Assembly: GCF_006376685.1 (NCBI RefSeq)
Contig: NZ_VEWL01000020.1
Coordinates: 1 to 57,893 of the forward strand
Source of the DNA: Ochrobactrum teleogrylli
Lineage (GTDB): Bacteria > Pseudomonadota > Alphaproteobacteria > Rhizobiales > Rhizobiaceae
Length of the DNA: 57,893 bases
Direction: 5' to 3'
Positions 25,934 through 34,461 of the stretch are shown here, one piece after another. The notes under the pieces were generated by a model. The model searched no databases, was not told the origin of the DNA, and saw only the letters and a program-made list of their open reading frames with translations. The translations under genes and the position numbers were made by a program. Each line of letters starts with the position of its first letter. Position 1 is the stretch's first letter.

Positions 25934-27100
25934 ATGATGCGTCGTTTTTATACGGGACGCGACATGAAACGCATCCTTTCAGTCGACGAGATGCGGGCTG
26001 CCGCGCTGAAGCGGCTTCCGGCGCTGGTCGCTGAGTATCTTGAGGGCGGTGCAGAGGATGAAATCACGCTTTCACGCAATCGCGATGTATTCAGATCAGA
26101 GATATTTCGGCCTCGCGTGTTAAGGGGGCAGTCCACGCCCGACCTGACAGCGGGAGAGGCGCTTCTTCCTATCGCTATCGCCCCCACCGGCTTTGCCGGT
26201 TTGTTTGCACAAAAGGGCGATCTGGCGTTGGCGCGTGCTGCCAGAAGTGCGGGCGTTCCGATGTGCCAGAGCACGGTATCGAACGCCGCTTTGGAGGAAC
26301 TGTCGCCCATCCTTGGTTCGCTGCACTGGATGCAGATTTATATCTTCCGCTCTCGTCCGTTTATGGAGCAGCTTTTGGAGCGTTGTGAAGCGGCTGGAAT
26401 TCAACGGCTCGTCGTGACACTCGACGCCAGCATCTTTGGAAATCGGGAATGGGACCGGCGTTCCTACACAGCAGACGGCACGCCAAGGCTGAGCCGCAAG
26501 ATTGAGGCCGTCCGACATCTTGAATGGCTTTTTAGTGTGTATCTGCCGGGGTTACCAACTTTCGGGAATCTTGCTGCGTTCTTGCCTGAAGGCAAGCGCG
26601 ATCTGGCCTCTGCAACTGCATGGTCGCGAAACGAAATCGAAGATCGTCTCGACCGCTCCTGGTTCGATTGGCTTCGCGCGAACTGGCAAGGCGAACTTTG
26701 GATCAAGGGGGTTTTGCGCGGAGATGATGCTCGCATGCTGCTGGATGCTGGTGCGAATGGTATCGTGGTTTCCAACCACGGGGGTCGACAACTGGACGGA
26801 GCCGCAGCCAGTCTCGACGCGTTGAGTGAGGTTATGGTAGCCGCAAAGGGCGCGCCCGTGTGGCTCGACAGCGGCATCAGACGTGGTGCCGATATTGCCA
26901 AAGCGCTCATAAGGGGTGCGGACGGCGTATTGGTAGGCCGCGCCGCCTTATACGGCCTTGCGGCAGGCGGCGAGGCAGGAGTTGCCCGAGTGTTGCAAAT
27001 GCTCGGAGAAGAGCTTGCAAGGGTGATGGCTATGCTCGGCGTCAGGGACATTGAAGCTCTGCGGGACCCGGATCTTCTGGCTCACTTTCAGCAAATTTGA
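25934..27100 (+). CDS. FMN-dependent alpha-hydroxyacid dehydrogenase/oxidase
   Basis: Flavoenzyme of the lactate dehydrogenase/glycolate oxidase family, 388 residues, which oxidises L-2-hydroxy acids to 2-oxo acids. Visible are LVAEYLEGGAEDEITLSRN near the N-terminus, APTGFAGLF, the loop VVSNHGGRQLDGAAASLDAL with the catalytic histidine and arginine, and the phosphate-binding end VWLDSGIRRGADIAKALIRGADGVLVGR. The start at 25934 has GGAGCAGG close by; a second possibility is 25964. It follows the importer by 80 bases. Its product would be a 2-oxo acid, a fitting substrate for the HpcH-type aldolase encoded divergently. Confidence 0.9.
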   Translation: MMRRFYTGRDMKRILSVDEMRAAALKRLPALVAEYLEGGAEDEITLSRNRDVFRSEIFRPRVLRGQSTPDLTAGEALLPIAIAPTGFAGLFAQKGDLALARAARSAGVPMCQSTVSNAALEELSPILGSLHWMQIYIFRSRPFMEQLLERCEAAGIQRLVVTLDASIFGNREWDRRSYTADGTPRLSRKIEAVRHLEWLFSVYLPGLPTFGNLAAFLPEGKRDLASATAWSRNEIEDRLDRSWFDWLRANWQGELWIKGVLRGDDARMLLDAGANGIVVSNHGGRQLDGAAASLDALSEVMVAAKGAPVWLDSGIRRGADIAKALIRGADGVLVGRAALYGLAAGGEAGVARVLQMLGEELARVMAMLGVRDIEALRDPDLLAHFQQI

Positions 27101-27328
27101 TCAATATAGCTACGACGGGATACGTTCGTGTGTTGCGCCGGGAGTTGCTCGGGTCAGTCATAGAAGATTGCGACTATGATCGGCCACCCCGCGCCGACAT
27201 AATCGAGATCCTGAATGATCTTGCGGACGATCCGGCTCACGACAATCACCTTCGTGTCCTCGATGCGTGTTCTCTGAATGCCTTGACGAATTGCGGCATC
27301 GAAACCACTACGCCCATCTCAGCCACAT

Positions 27329-27967
27329 GTGGACGAAAAGCGCGTCATCATCGATGGCACGTCACGCGGGGGCGAACTGGCCTTGCTATTGGGCGCTTAT
27401 TGGGAAGAGTTTGCTGCGGTTATCGCTTGGGTTCCTGCGGCACATGTACATCCCGCTTTTAGTAGCAACGATGCTTTACGCGAACGCTCGACCTGGACAT
27501 TGCACGGTAAGCCTTTGCCTTTCGTGCCTCCGGCAAAGCGGCAAAAAGGGCCGCGTGATGTCGATCTGCGAAGTGGTCATCCTGTGTCGCATATCGAGTT
27601 TTTACGGATGGCGGCATCCGAGCCATATTATACTGAAGCCGCCATTCCGGTTGAAAACATCAACGGGCCGATCTTACTGATCTCCGGGGGGGATAATGTC
27701 ATGTGGCCATCGGCCTTCTTTGCCGACTGGGTGGTGGAGCGGTTAAAGCGGGCAGGTTTCGCCCATGACGTGCAGCATCTAAGTTATGAAAATGTGGGTC
27801 ATACGATTGGTCCACCCCATGCTCCGGCAACTGTCCTTGAATCCTATGAAAAACGTTCGCCACTTCCTTATCTATATGGTGGCTTGCCGGAATTCATCGC
27901 CAAGGCGAGGGTGGATGTCTGGCCACAAGTTCTGAGGTTTCTTGAAAAAGTTAGTGCTTCGAACTGA
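27329..27967 (+). pseudogene. 5'-truncated acyl-CoA thioesterase/BAAT C-terminal-type hydrolase
   Basis: The readable 212 residues form the C-terminal alpha/beta-hydrolase half of acyl-CoA thioester hydrolases. They begin QPHVDEKRVIIDGTSRGGELALLLG, where GTSRGG is the nucleophile elbow, and end with a GHTIGPPH histidine. The usual N-terminal third to half is absent: upstream in the same frame there is a stop (27284-27286) and no family sequence. The first possible codon is GTG at 27329, without a ribosome site. The 200 bases between 27100 and 27320 show no recognisable gene on either strand. I read this as a remnant, although a short expressed hydrolase cannot be excluded. Confidence 0.7.
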
Positions 27968-28148
27968 TAAACGAACGGGTTCAGCAACGAAACAACAATA
28001 TGCTGTCTGAACCTGAATCGGGAGCCTGATTTAACTGGTACCTCGTGTTACCGTTTAGCGGTCAGATAGTACGTTGACTGGCAATCAGGTCCCCGTTTTG
28101 TCTGTGAGCTGTTGCGCTCGTCTAAATTCTTAGCTGCACGCGAACGTG

Positions 28149-29375
28149 TTAATGGCCAGACAGAACAAGAGTGCGTACTGGCAACATAACCGCCTGAATT
28201 CGCAAGATCATAGCGTGGACCAGTGCGGTTGCGTCAACGGCATGTAAGAATATTGATCGAAAGGTACCAGCCTTTCCCGAATGCAACTCCTCGTGATTGC
28301 TGGTGTAAGCGTTGGCAATGCAGCTGCTCCCAGGGGGTATGTCTGCCAATTGGCCTCCGTAAAGGGGTTCGAGCGTAACAGTGATCGTTCCGGGAGTTGA
28401 AAGCTGTTTTACATCAACGAGTTGGTCACTTGCCCGGACCTGTCCACCTGCAATCACATCCTGCACCTCGGTTACAACCATTGGGATGATGGTAAATGGT
28501 TTACCTATACAGGTTGCTTCCGCAATCATGCCAGGCTTCATGACTTGTGCTTCTATCTGTCCAAAACCAGCAACGAGGCCAATCCGACCCGCGGTTTCTG
28601 GAACGAGCACCCCGGCTGGTCGAAGGAGCGGGTTAACGACTTCGCCGACCCGGAGTGTAAATTGCTGAACAGTTCCACTTACACCCGCCTTAACGATAGT
28701 TTTATTAAGCTCGACGTTCGCTTGTTCAGCTGATGCAACCGCACTCGCTTTCTGTGCGGGAAGCAACGTAGCGAGTTTTGTTTCGAGCGTCTGTTTGGCG
28801 GCCGCCGCCGCGGCAAGCTCGCTGGCTTTACCATCAGCAATTGACTGCAGCCTTTCAACCTCGTTTCGGGCAGCAACGTTGCGACGTTGCAGTTCGGCTT
28901 GCGTGTTTACGTCATTCTTCGCTTGTAGGAATGCCGCCTCTGCCTGCTTGATGCGCGCGTCAGCTGCGACGAGATCACTTTTGGCGACGAGCATCTCAGC
29001 ATCCAGCTCGGCGATACGCTTTTGCGCTGTTTCAAGTGCCGCCTTCTGCTCACTGTTATCCAGTTTGAACAGCGGCTCTCCAGCCTTGACCGTCTGATTT
29101 CGGGTTACATAAACCTGATCTACACGTCCACCTATTTCAGGAAGGATAGTTACCGTCCGGAATGCTGCTGTGGCATTAGACGTAGAGGGGTGAAAGTAAA
29201 AGATCATAGTAATCAAGGAGACTGTAAGGATTATGCAGGCGGTGATCCCCCATCTCAGTTCAAACCAAACGGAGTAAATTGTTATCTCTCGCCCTATCCG
29301 CTTCCCTTGACGATACCGACGGAACAGATAGTCCGGGAATATAGTGACCAATGAGCAAAGCAAAAACTCCAACAT
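28149..29375 (-). CDS. HlyD-family membrane-fusion protein with N-terminal membrane segments
   Basis: Periplasmic adaptor of 408 residues, anchored by N-terminal hydrophobic segments (one at the very start and a clear helix near residues 45-66). After it come a lipoyl-like half-motif ILPEIGGRVDQVYVTRNQTVKAGEPLFKLD, a long coiled-coil hairpin rich in Ala, Glu and Lys (about 105-220), the second half-motif IVKAGVSGTVQQFTLRVGEVV, and a beta-barrel part. No transport ATPase or outer-membrane channel is nearby. Its start codon overlaps the previous stop (TAATG), so it is coupled to the small membrane protein upstream. The transported substrate is unknown. Confidence 0.86.
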   Translation of the reverse strand: MLEFLLCSLVTIFPDYLFRRYRQGKRIGREITIYSVWFELRWGITACIILTVSLITMIFYFHPSTSNATAAFRTVTILPEIGGRVDQVYVTRNQTVKAGEPLFKLDNSEQKAALETAQKRIAELDAEMLVAKSDLVAADARIKQAEAAFLQAKNDVNTQAELQRRNVAARNEVERLQSIADGKASELAAAAAAKQTLETKLATLLPAQKASAVASAEQANVELNKTIVKAGVSGTVQQFTLRVGEVVNPLLRPAGVLVPETAGRIGLVAGFGQIEAQVMKPGMIAEATCIGKPFTIIPMVVTEVQDVIAGGQVRASDQLVDVKQLSTPGTITVTLEPLYGGQLADIPPGSSCIANAYTSNHEELHSGKAGTFRSIFLHAVDATALVHAMILRIQAVMLPVRTLVLSGH

Positions 29376-29893
29376 TATTGTTGCTCCTGCTTTTTCTCTT
29401 CGGTTTCACTGGCTGCATTATTGATGATTTGTGCGGTATTGGCAGTGTCCGTCATGGCGGGTGCGGCACCCGTCGACGGCCCCATGCCCGATGGGGGAGA
29501 CGCACTCGTCTGAGTTGCCGCTATCGCTATAGCGTTAACTCCCTGTCGGGTGAGAATACGCAAAGATCTGGCCATCGAGGTAATTGGAGAAAGAAAATCC
29601 GGTAGCTCTGTCATCGCAATCAATAATGCTGCGATCCAAAAAATCTGGTTGTGGGTGAAGAGCGAGATCAGCCCCAGAACCGCAACCAACTGCATTTGAA
29701 CCTTATGTGTCCGATGCGCGATATGTTCCGGCAGCGCGTGGAGCCTTAAGTATAGAATACCGGTTAAAAACACCACGCAAACAAGAAAGACGATCACGAC
29801 GTTCAGGAGTACATCGGTCTGTCCAGGTGGAGTAATAAACGCAGGTAAATGCCCAACCGCCGCTTTATGCACGGCGCCCGATCCTTGATCCAT
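29375..29893 (-). CDS. small inner-membrane protein coupled to the HlyD-type adaptor
   Basis: About 172 residues; I do not recognise a named family with confidence. Two hydrophobic helices are visible (around LLNVVIVFLVCVVFLTGILYL and LVAVLGLISLFTH with the following IFWIAALLIAM), with a short basic loop HALPEHIAHRTHKVQMQ between them. The C-terminal tail is rich in Ala, Thr, Ser and Gln and looks disordered. The start at 29893 has GGGGAGCTGG ahead; an ATG at 29911 is weaker. The stop overlaps the adaptor start by one base, so the two probably form one membrane complex, as small partner proteins do with YiaV/YibH-type adaptors. Confidence 0.75.
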   Translation of the reverse strand: MDQGSGAVHKAAVGHLPAFITPPGQTDVLLNVVIVFLVCVVFLTGILYLRLHALPEHIAHRTHKVQMQLVAVLGLISLFTHNQIFWIAALLIAMTELPDFLSPITSMARSLRILTRQGVNAIAIAATQTSASPPSGMGPSTGAAPAMTDTANTAQIINNAASETEEKKQEQQ

Positions 29894-30550
29894 GCTGATC
29901 CAGCTCCCCATGGTCGGCTCATGCCAAGCGCCTCATCAAAGATGATGACAATAAGGAGCGCTTTGATCCGCCAACTCTTCTGCTCGAGAATGCCAACGTA
30001 ACCAAGTTATTCAATAGCGCTGATAATATACTCTAAATTCAAGGCGTCGTATAGTAGGACTTTATTGTTGTAGTTGGCGCCCATTAAAGACTGTGAAGAA
30101 TGCAGAGCTAACTCTAGCGTGCTATGGTAGCACGAGGCTGACAGGGCGGTAGAAATGGCTTCCAGGTTTTTATCGATCGCCGGTCAGGGCGATGCACGCC
30201 ACGGATGAAGCGGGGAGACGGAAGGCCATTCGGCGCGTCCATGTAGCAGAGATATTAGCTATAAAAAAATCGGAAATACATTATTATGTGACCGGGATGT
30301 AGGCTGAACGCTTTGCACAAATGAATAGCCATAGCACTTTCTTTGTCGTTACTTCAGTCTGCTAAAAACTGTCGCCGTATGAATGGTTCAGGCTTTTTCT
30401 TTGATGGCTTTGAACATGCAAGATGGGAGGTTGGGTTGACGCACCATGATTTCTCGTGCCGCAGTTATCAGCCTTACGGCCGTTTCCCTCAAGGCTTATG
30501 CGTCGACTATATATGGCGGGATGTTGACGTTCCCGGCCCGGAGAACTGAC
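29894..30550. other. long intergenic region between divergent membrane-protein genes
   Basis: These roughly 650 bases separate the adaptor pair (minus) from the MscS-type channel (plus). I see no gene with codon usage like its neighbours. A short open frame at 30343-30549 has no ribosome site and no recognisable protein features. One perfect palindrome is listed separately. Confidence 0.55.
30118..30134. promoter_or_regulatory. perfect palindrome of unknown function
   Basis: CGTGCTA (30118-30124) and TAGCACG (30128-30134) form a 7-3-7 inverted repeat. It lies about 225 bases upstream of the adaptor-pair operon and could be an operator. Confidence 0.35.
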
Positions 30551-32641
30551 ATGGGAACTGTGTTGGCCCTGCGAAATTGTGCGTTAGCGTTGGCCACATT
30601 GGCGGTGTTGTCCATTTTGCAGAGTTCCGGTTGGGCACAGGACGTTCCCTCGGCGATGCCGCCTGAGAAAGTAAGACAGCTACTCGAAGTGCTCAATGAG
30701 CCAGATGTTAAGGCGTGGCTGGAAAGCAAAGCCGCTCCGCCGCCCAAAACTGCACCGGCGCTTTCGGACACCTTTGCAAGTTGGGAAACAGCAGTTCGCA
30801 ACCGTATCGCCGGGCTTATTGCTGCTGTGCCTCGCATACCCCATGAGCTGGCGGACGCTTCAGATGTAATCGCCCGTGACGTTAATAACGGCAGACCAGG
30901 CATGGTCGTCCTCATTCTGGCCGCGCTGATGGCCATGGGTTTTGGTGCTGAATGGCTGGTTCGGCGATGGTTGCCGAAGGACGCATTATTTTACGGGCGG
31001 AATTTTGTTCCACAAGCAATCTTGACCGATCTAGCTGCGTTGTTGACCTTTTCGTTGGCCAGTATCGGGTCATTCCTGATATTAGAATGGCCACCATTGT
31101 TACGGAGGGTTGTATTGACCCTCCTCGTATCTGTTATCGCCTTCCGCTTCGTTCGGTGCATCTGCACGCCGGCCTCTCTCCTCCTTGCTATTCAGTCTTC
31201 AGCGTCGCCTGATCAGTCATCTGATGAAATGGGAAATGCCACGCTTGCCGAACAGCAACCGACGGCGCGCTTCTGGAGCCGGCGCATTGCCGTTATGGCG
31301 GGAATTTTCTTGTTCGGCTGGGCAATCATCAGCATCATGCGCGCAGTCGGCTTTTCGCCAGAAGTTGCACAGATAGGGTCATTTCTGCTTGGCCTTGGAC
31401 TGCTGCCTGTCGCGATTGAGGTGGTTTGGCGTCGTCCAGGCCCACGCCCATCGCCTTTGAAGGCTATGCTGCTTACCCTCTTTTTGATCGCCCTCTGGTT
31501 GATCTGGGTCGGTGGAATGCTGGGTCTCCTGTGGGTCGGCATCTATGCACTCGTGCTACCGCCCGTTCTGCGCGGTGTAGGTCGCTTGGCACAGGCATTT
31601 GCTGGTAATGATAAGCCAGCGGGCGCCGTCGGCGTGATATTCGATGTCATCGTCTCCAGAGGGGCAAGAGCGTTGGTCATTGGAGCAGCAGTCGTCTGGC
31701 TGGCCTATTTGTGGAAATTCAGCGCCGCGGCATTGTCTGGAAACGGACTCGGCGAACGCTTGGTCAACGGCCTTTTCAACGCCATCATCATCCTGGTCGT
31801 GGCCGACTTGCTTTGGCAGTTGTCGAAGGCGTTGATCGACTTTCAGTTAAGGCCGGTCGATCCAGCCGATAGCAGCGTCGCAGCGATAGCGCGTTCGGGC
31901 CGGCTGCGCACATTGCTACCGATATTTCGCAATGCGCTTGCCGCATTCATTGCCGTCGTGGCCGTGTTGACAATTTTATCGGGTATGGGCGTACAAATTC
32001 TGCCATTGATCGCAGGAGCCGGCATCTTCGGCGTTGCCATAGGCTTTGGCGCGCAAACGCTTGTCAAAGACGTCTTGAGCGGGGTTTTCTATATGCTCGA
32101 TGACGCGTTCCGTGTCGGAGAGTATATCCAGAGCGGTTCGTACAAGGGAACGGTGGAATCCTTCAGTCTGCGCTCTATAAGACTGCGGCACCATCGCGGT
32201 CCGGTCTTCACTGTGCCGTTCGGCCAGCTTGGCGCTATTCAGAACATGAGCCGCGATTGGGTGATCGAAAAGATGACAATCGGGGTTACCCACGACTCTG
32301 ACGTTGAACTGGCCCGCAAGCTGATCAAGAAGATCGGTCAGGAATTGGCGGAAGATCCCGAGTTCGCAGCCGATACGATCGAGCCGTTGAAGATGCAAGG
32401 TATCGATAGCTTCGGCGAGTATTCAATCATCCTGCGAACGAAACTGATGACCAAACCTGGGACACAGTTCGGCATAAAGCGCCGGGCCAACATGATGATC
32501 AAACAGGCTTTCGAAGAAAATGGCATTAAGATTGCTTATCCGAAAGTTCACGTGGAGGGGGGCAGTGAGACGGCTGCGGCAAGTCACGAGATCATGCGCA
32601 AGATGCACGCACAAGCAGCGGCAACAGAAGAAAAAACATAA
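30551..32641 (+). CDS. mechanosensitive ion channel of the MscS superfamily (large, YbiO-like)
   Basis: Inner-membrane channel of 696 residues that opens under membrane tension and protects against osmotic downshock. An N-terminal signal peptide (hydrophobic LALATLAVLSILQSSGWAQD) precedes a periplasmic segment, then about ten hydrophobic helices. The MscS core is in the last third: a glycine/alanine-rich pore helix LPLIAGAGIFGVAIGFGAQTLVKDVLSG, then the beta domain FRVGEYIQSGSYKGTVESFSLRSIRLR and FTVPFGQLGAIQNMSRDW. The start at 30551 with GGAGAAC upstream gives the signal peptide; the in-frame codon at 30446 does not. It stands alone. Confidence 0.92.
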   Translation: MGTVLALRNCALALATLAVLSILQSSGWAQDVPSAMPPEKVRQLLEVLNEPDVKAWLESKAAPPPKTAPALSDTFASWETAVRNRIAGLIAAVPRIPHELADASDVIARDVNNGRPGMVVLILAALMAMGFGAEWLVRRWLPKDALFYGRNFVPQAILTDLAALLTFSLASIGSFLILEWPPLLRRVVLTLLVSVIAFRFVRCICTPASLLLAIQSSASPDQSSDEMGNATLAEQQPTARFWSRRIAVMAGIFLFGWAIISIMRAVGFSPEVAQIGSFLLGLGLLPVAIEVVWRRPGPRPSPLKAMLLTLFLIALWLIWVGGMLGLLWVGIYALVLPPVLRGVGRLAQAFAGNDKPAGAVGVIFDVIVSRGARALVIGAAVVWLAYLWKFSAAALSGNGLGERLVNGLFNAIIILVVADLLWQLSKALIDFQLRPVDPADSSVAAIARSGRLRTLLPIFRNALAAFIAVVAVLTILSGMGVQILPLIAGAGIFGVAIGFGAQTLVKDVLSGVFYMLDDAFRVGEYIQSGSYKGTVESFSLRSIRLRHHRGPVFTVPFGQLGAIQNMSRDWVIEKMTIGVTHDSDVELARKLIKKIGQELAEDPEFAADTIEPLKMQGIDSFGEYSIILRTKLMTKPGTQFGIKRRANMMIKQAFEENGIKIAYPKVHVEGGSETAAASHEIMRKMHAQAAATEEKT

Positions 32642-32737
32642 TTAATTTCAACTGCGTGAGCGCTGACGAGCTAGCATTACAGTTGCATATTTATTCAATG
32701 TCTGAATCTATGGGTCTCCATGCATCGGAGGTCATGG

Positions 32738-33877
32738 ATGTCGGGTGCATCAATCGAGACGACGCTTGAGCTTTGGGCATCATCGTTGCGCGACGTGAAG
32801 GCTCGTATGCGCGGACTGTTTACGCAGGAGCGCGTTGCAGCCTCTGCGAACCTTTTCCTGGACGGTTTGCTGGGTGACGAGCGGCGGAAGACTGGTTGGA
32901 TGCGTGCTGAGGCGGCCGGTGATCCCGGTCCGTGGCGGCAACAAGCCATTCTGGGACGCGGGCGCTGGGATGCAGATGAGCTGCGCAACATCGTACGAGA
33001 GTATGTCGTAGAAAACCTCGCCACGGATGATGCGGTCCTGGTCATCGACGAAACAGGCTTCCTCAAGCAGGGCAAGACATCAAGTGGTGTTGCCCGTCAG
33101 TATACAGGTTCGGCTGGCAAGATAACGAACTGCCAGATCGGTGTATTCGCCGCCTATGTGTCCGTTCGCGGTCATGCCTTTATCGATCGGGCCCTGTACT
33201 TGCCGAAGAGCTGGACCGGCGATCCGTCAAGGCTTGCAGCAACCCATGTTCCTGAGAATGTAGCCTTCACTACCAAACCAGGGCTGGCTATCGATATGAT
33301 ACAGCGTGCACTGGCAGCTGACGTGCCATTTTCATGGGTGGCTGGCGATGCGGTGTATGGCGTCGGGGAAATTGAAGGTTGTCTGCGCCGTGCCTGTAAA
33401 GGCTATGTTCTTGGTGTAAAATCCGATCATCACTTCGGATCCTGGGCTGGCAAGCCTCAGGTTGCTGGCACCGCGCAGAAGATCGCTTGTGATTTGGCTT
33501 CAGATGCATGGCAGCGTCTGTCCGCTGGCGAAGGCACGAAAGGCCCACGACTTCATGACTGGGCCTATTGTGAACTCGCCGATCTTGATGCTGACGAATA
33601 TAATGAGACAGCTTCCGGGCTTTGGACCCGTGGCCTGCTGATCCGGCGCAATATCAGCGACGGTGAGCTTGCATTCTTCACCACATGGTGCCCGGCCGGG
33701 ACGGACATCCAGACGCTTGTTTCCGTTGAAGGCCATCGCTGGGCAATCGAAGACAGCTTCGAGACCGCCAAGAACGAGCTTGGCCTTGATCACAACAAAA
33801 CCCGGTCATGGCATGGCTGGCATCGTCATGTCTCCCTCGTCATGCTCGCCTTCGCCGTGATGGCGGTGATCCGGTGA
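32738..33877 (+). pseudogene. IS701-family transposase, 3'-truncated
   Basis: DDE transposase of the IS701 family, 379 residues as read from ATG 32738 (CGGAGG upstream). The catalytic triad is visible in VLVIDETGFLKQG, WVAGDAVYG and IEDSFETAKNELGLD. The normal C-terminal extension after VMLAFAVMAVIR is missing. At that point the sequence changes directly into an IS5-type transposase, whose GTG start (33874) overlaps this gene's TGA. The element has lost its right end and I could not define a left terminal repeat, so it is probably immobile. The length shortfall compared with relatives is a few dozen residues. Confidence 0.88.
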
Positions 33878-34128
33878 GCCGAGGCGAGCTGAGCGAATCC
33901 GAATGGCGTGTTTTGAAGGATTTGCTTCCGATAGAAGCCGTCAATCGGGGACGGGCGCGTCGTCTGGAGCAAAATCGAGCAATCATCAACGACATACTTT
34001 GGAGACTTCGTTGCGGTACGCCGTGGCGGGATGTTCCACCCAAATACGGCAATTGGAATACGATCTATCGACGCTTTCGGCGCTGGAGCGAAGCCGGGGT
34101 GGGAGGCTGTTTCTATCACGCTCGCTGA
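33874..34128 (+). pseudogene. IS5-family transposase orfA
   Basis: N-terminal part of an IS427-type transposase (84 residues) beginning SRGELSESEWRVLKDLLP and containing LRCGTPWRDVPPKYGNWNTIYRRFRRWSEAG. After WSEAG the frame runs to a stop at 34128, while the family sequence continues in the next frame (WEAVSITLAEIMANSGHYSIDSTTVRAH). The switch is near 34100-34106. It may be the natural orfA/orfB frameshift of this group or a mutation. Confidence 0.8.
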
Positions 34129-34205
34129 GATCATGGCTAACAGCGGCCACTACAGCATCGATAGCACCACAGTTCGGGCCCATATTTCGGCAGCGGGCGG
34201 AAACG

Positions 34206-34461
34206 TATGGCCCGCCCCGTTGCAAGGGACAATTGGGTGATGGTGTGAACAGTCTGCACAAACGTATCCGGCATGTTGGCGCGCTGGCCACTGCCAAGAT
34301 GGAGATCCGCGCGTCCTGATCCTCATAAAGGGGCCGGCCTCGAAGGCCATTTTACGCCGGAGGTTTTCGGGACACCGATAGACTGTCAGGCCATCTTCCT
34401 TTTACCACTCGCAGTTCATCGTACCCGGCGCGTTTTCGCCATGTGCGCATTTCTATATGTC
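34206..34461 (-). ncRNA. candidate bridge/seek RNA region of the IS1111-type element
   Basis: This 256-base segment downstream of the transposase stop has no ORF. In the IS1111 subgroup the guide RNA that pairs with target and element ends is encoded in this position. Two internal stretches copy the element/target junctions: AAACGTAT at 34260-34267 equals 34201-34208 across the left junction, and CATAAAGGGG at 34324-34333 equals 35561-35570 across the right junction. A small GC stem with a TCG loop lies at 34337-34349. Exact RNA ends cannot be read from sequence. Confidence 0.6.

Noticed and set aside
27109..27330. Possible minus-strand peptide (IEDTKVIVVSRIVRKIIQDL) beside the truncated thioesterase
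   Set aside because: It reads somewhat like protein, but the frame is short, lacks a start and I could not assign it to any family.
27978..28013. Hairpin GGTTCAG/CTGAACC after the truncated thioesterase
   Set aside because: The stem has seven pairs with a 22-base loop and no U-tract, too weak for a terminator call.
30343..30549. Open frame of 68 codons before the MscS-type gene
   Set aside because: No start signal and no family resemblance; it probably represents upstream non-coding sequence.
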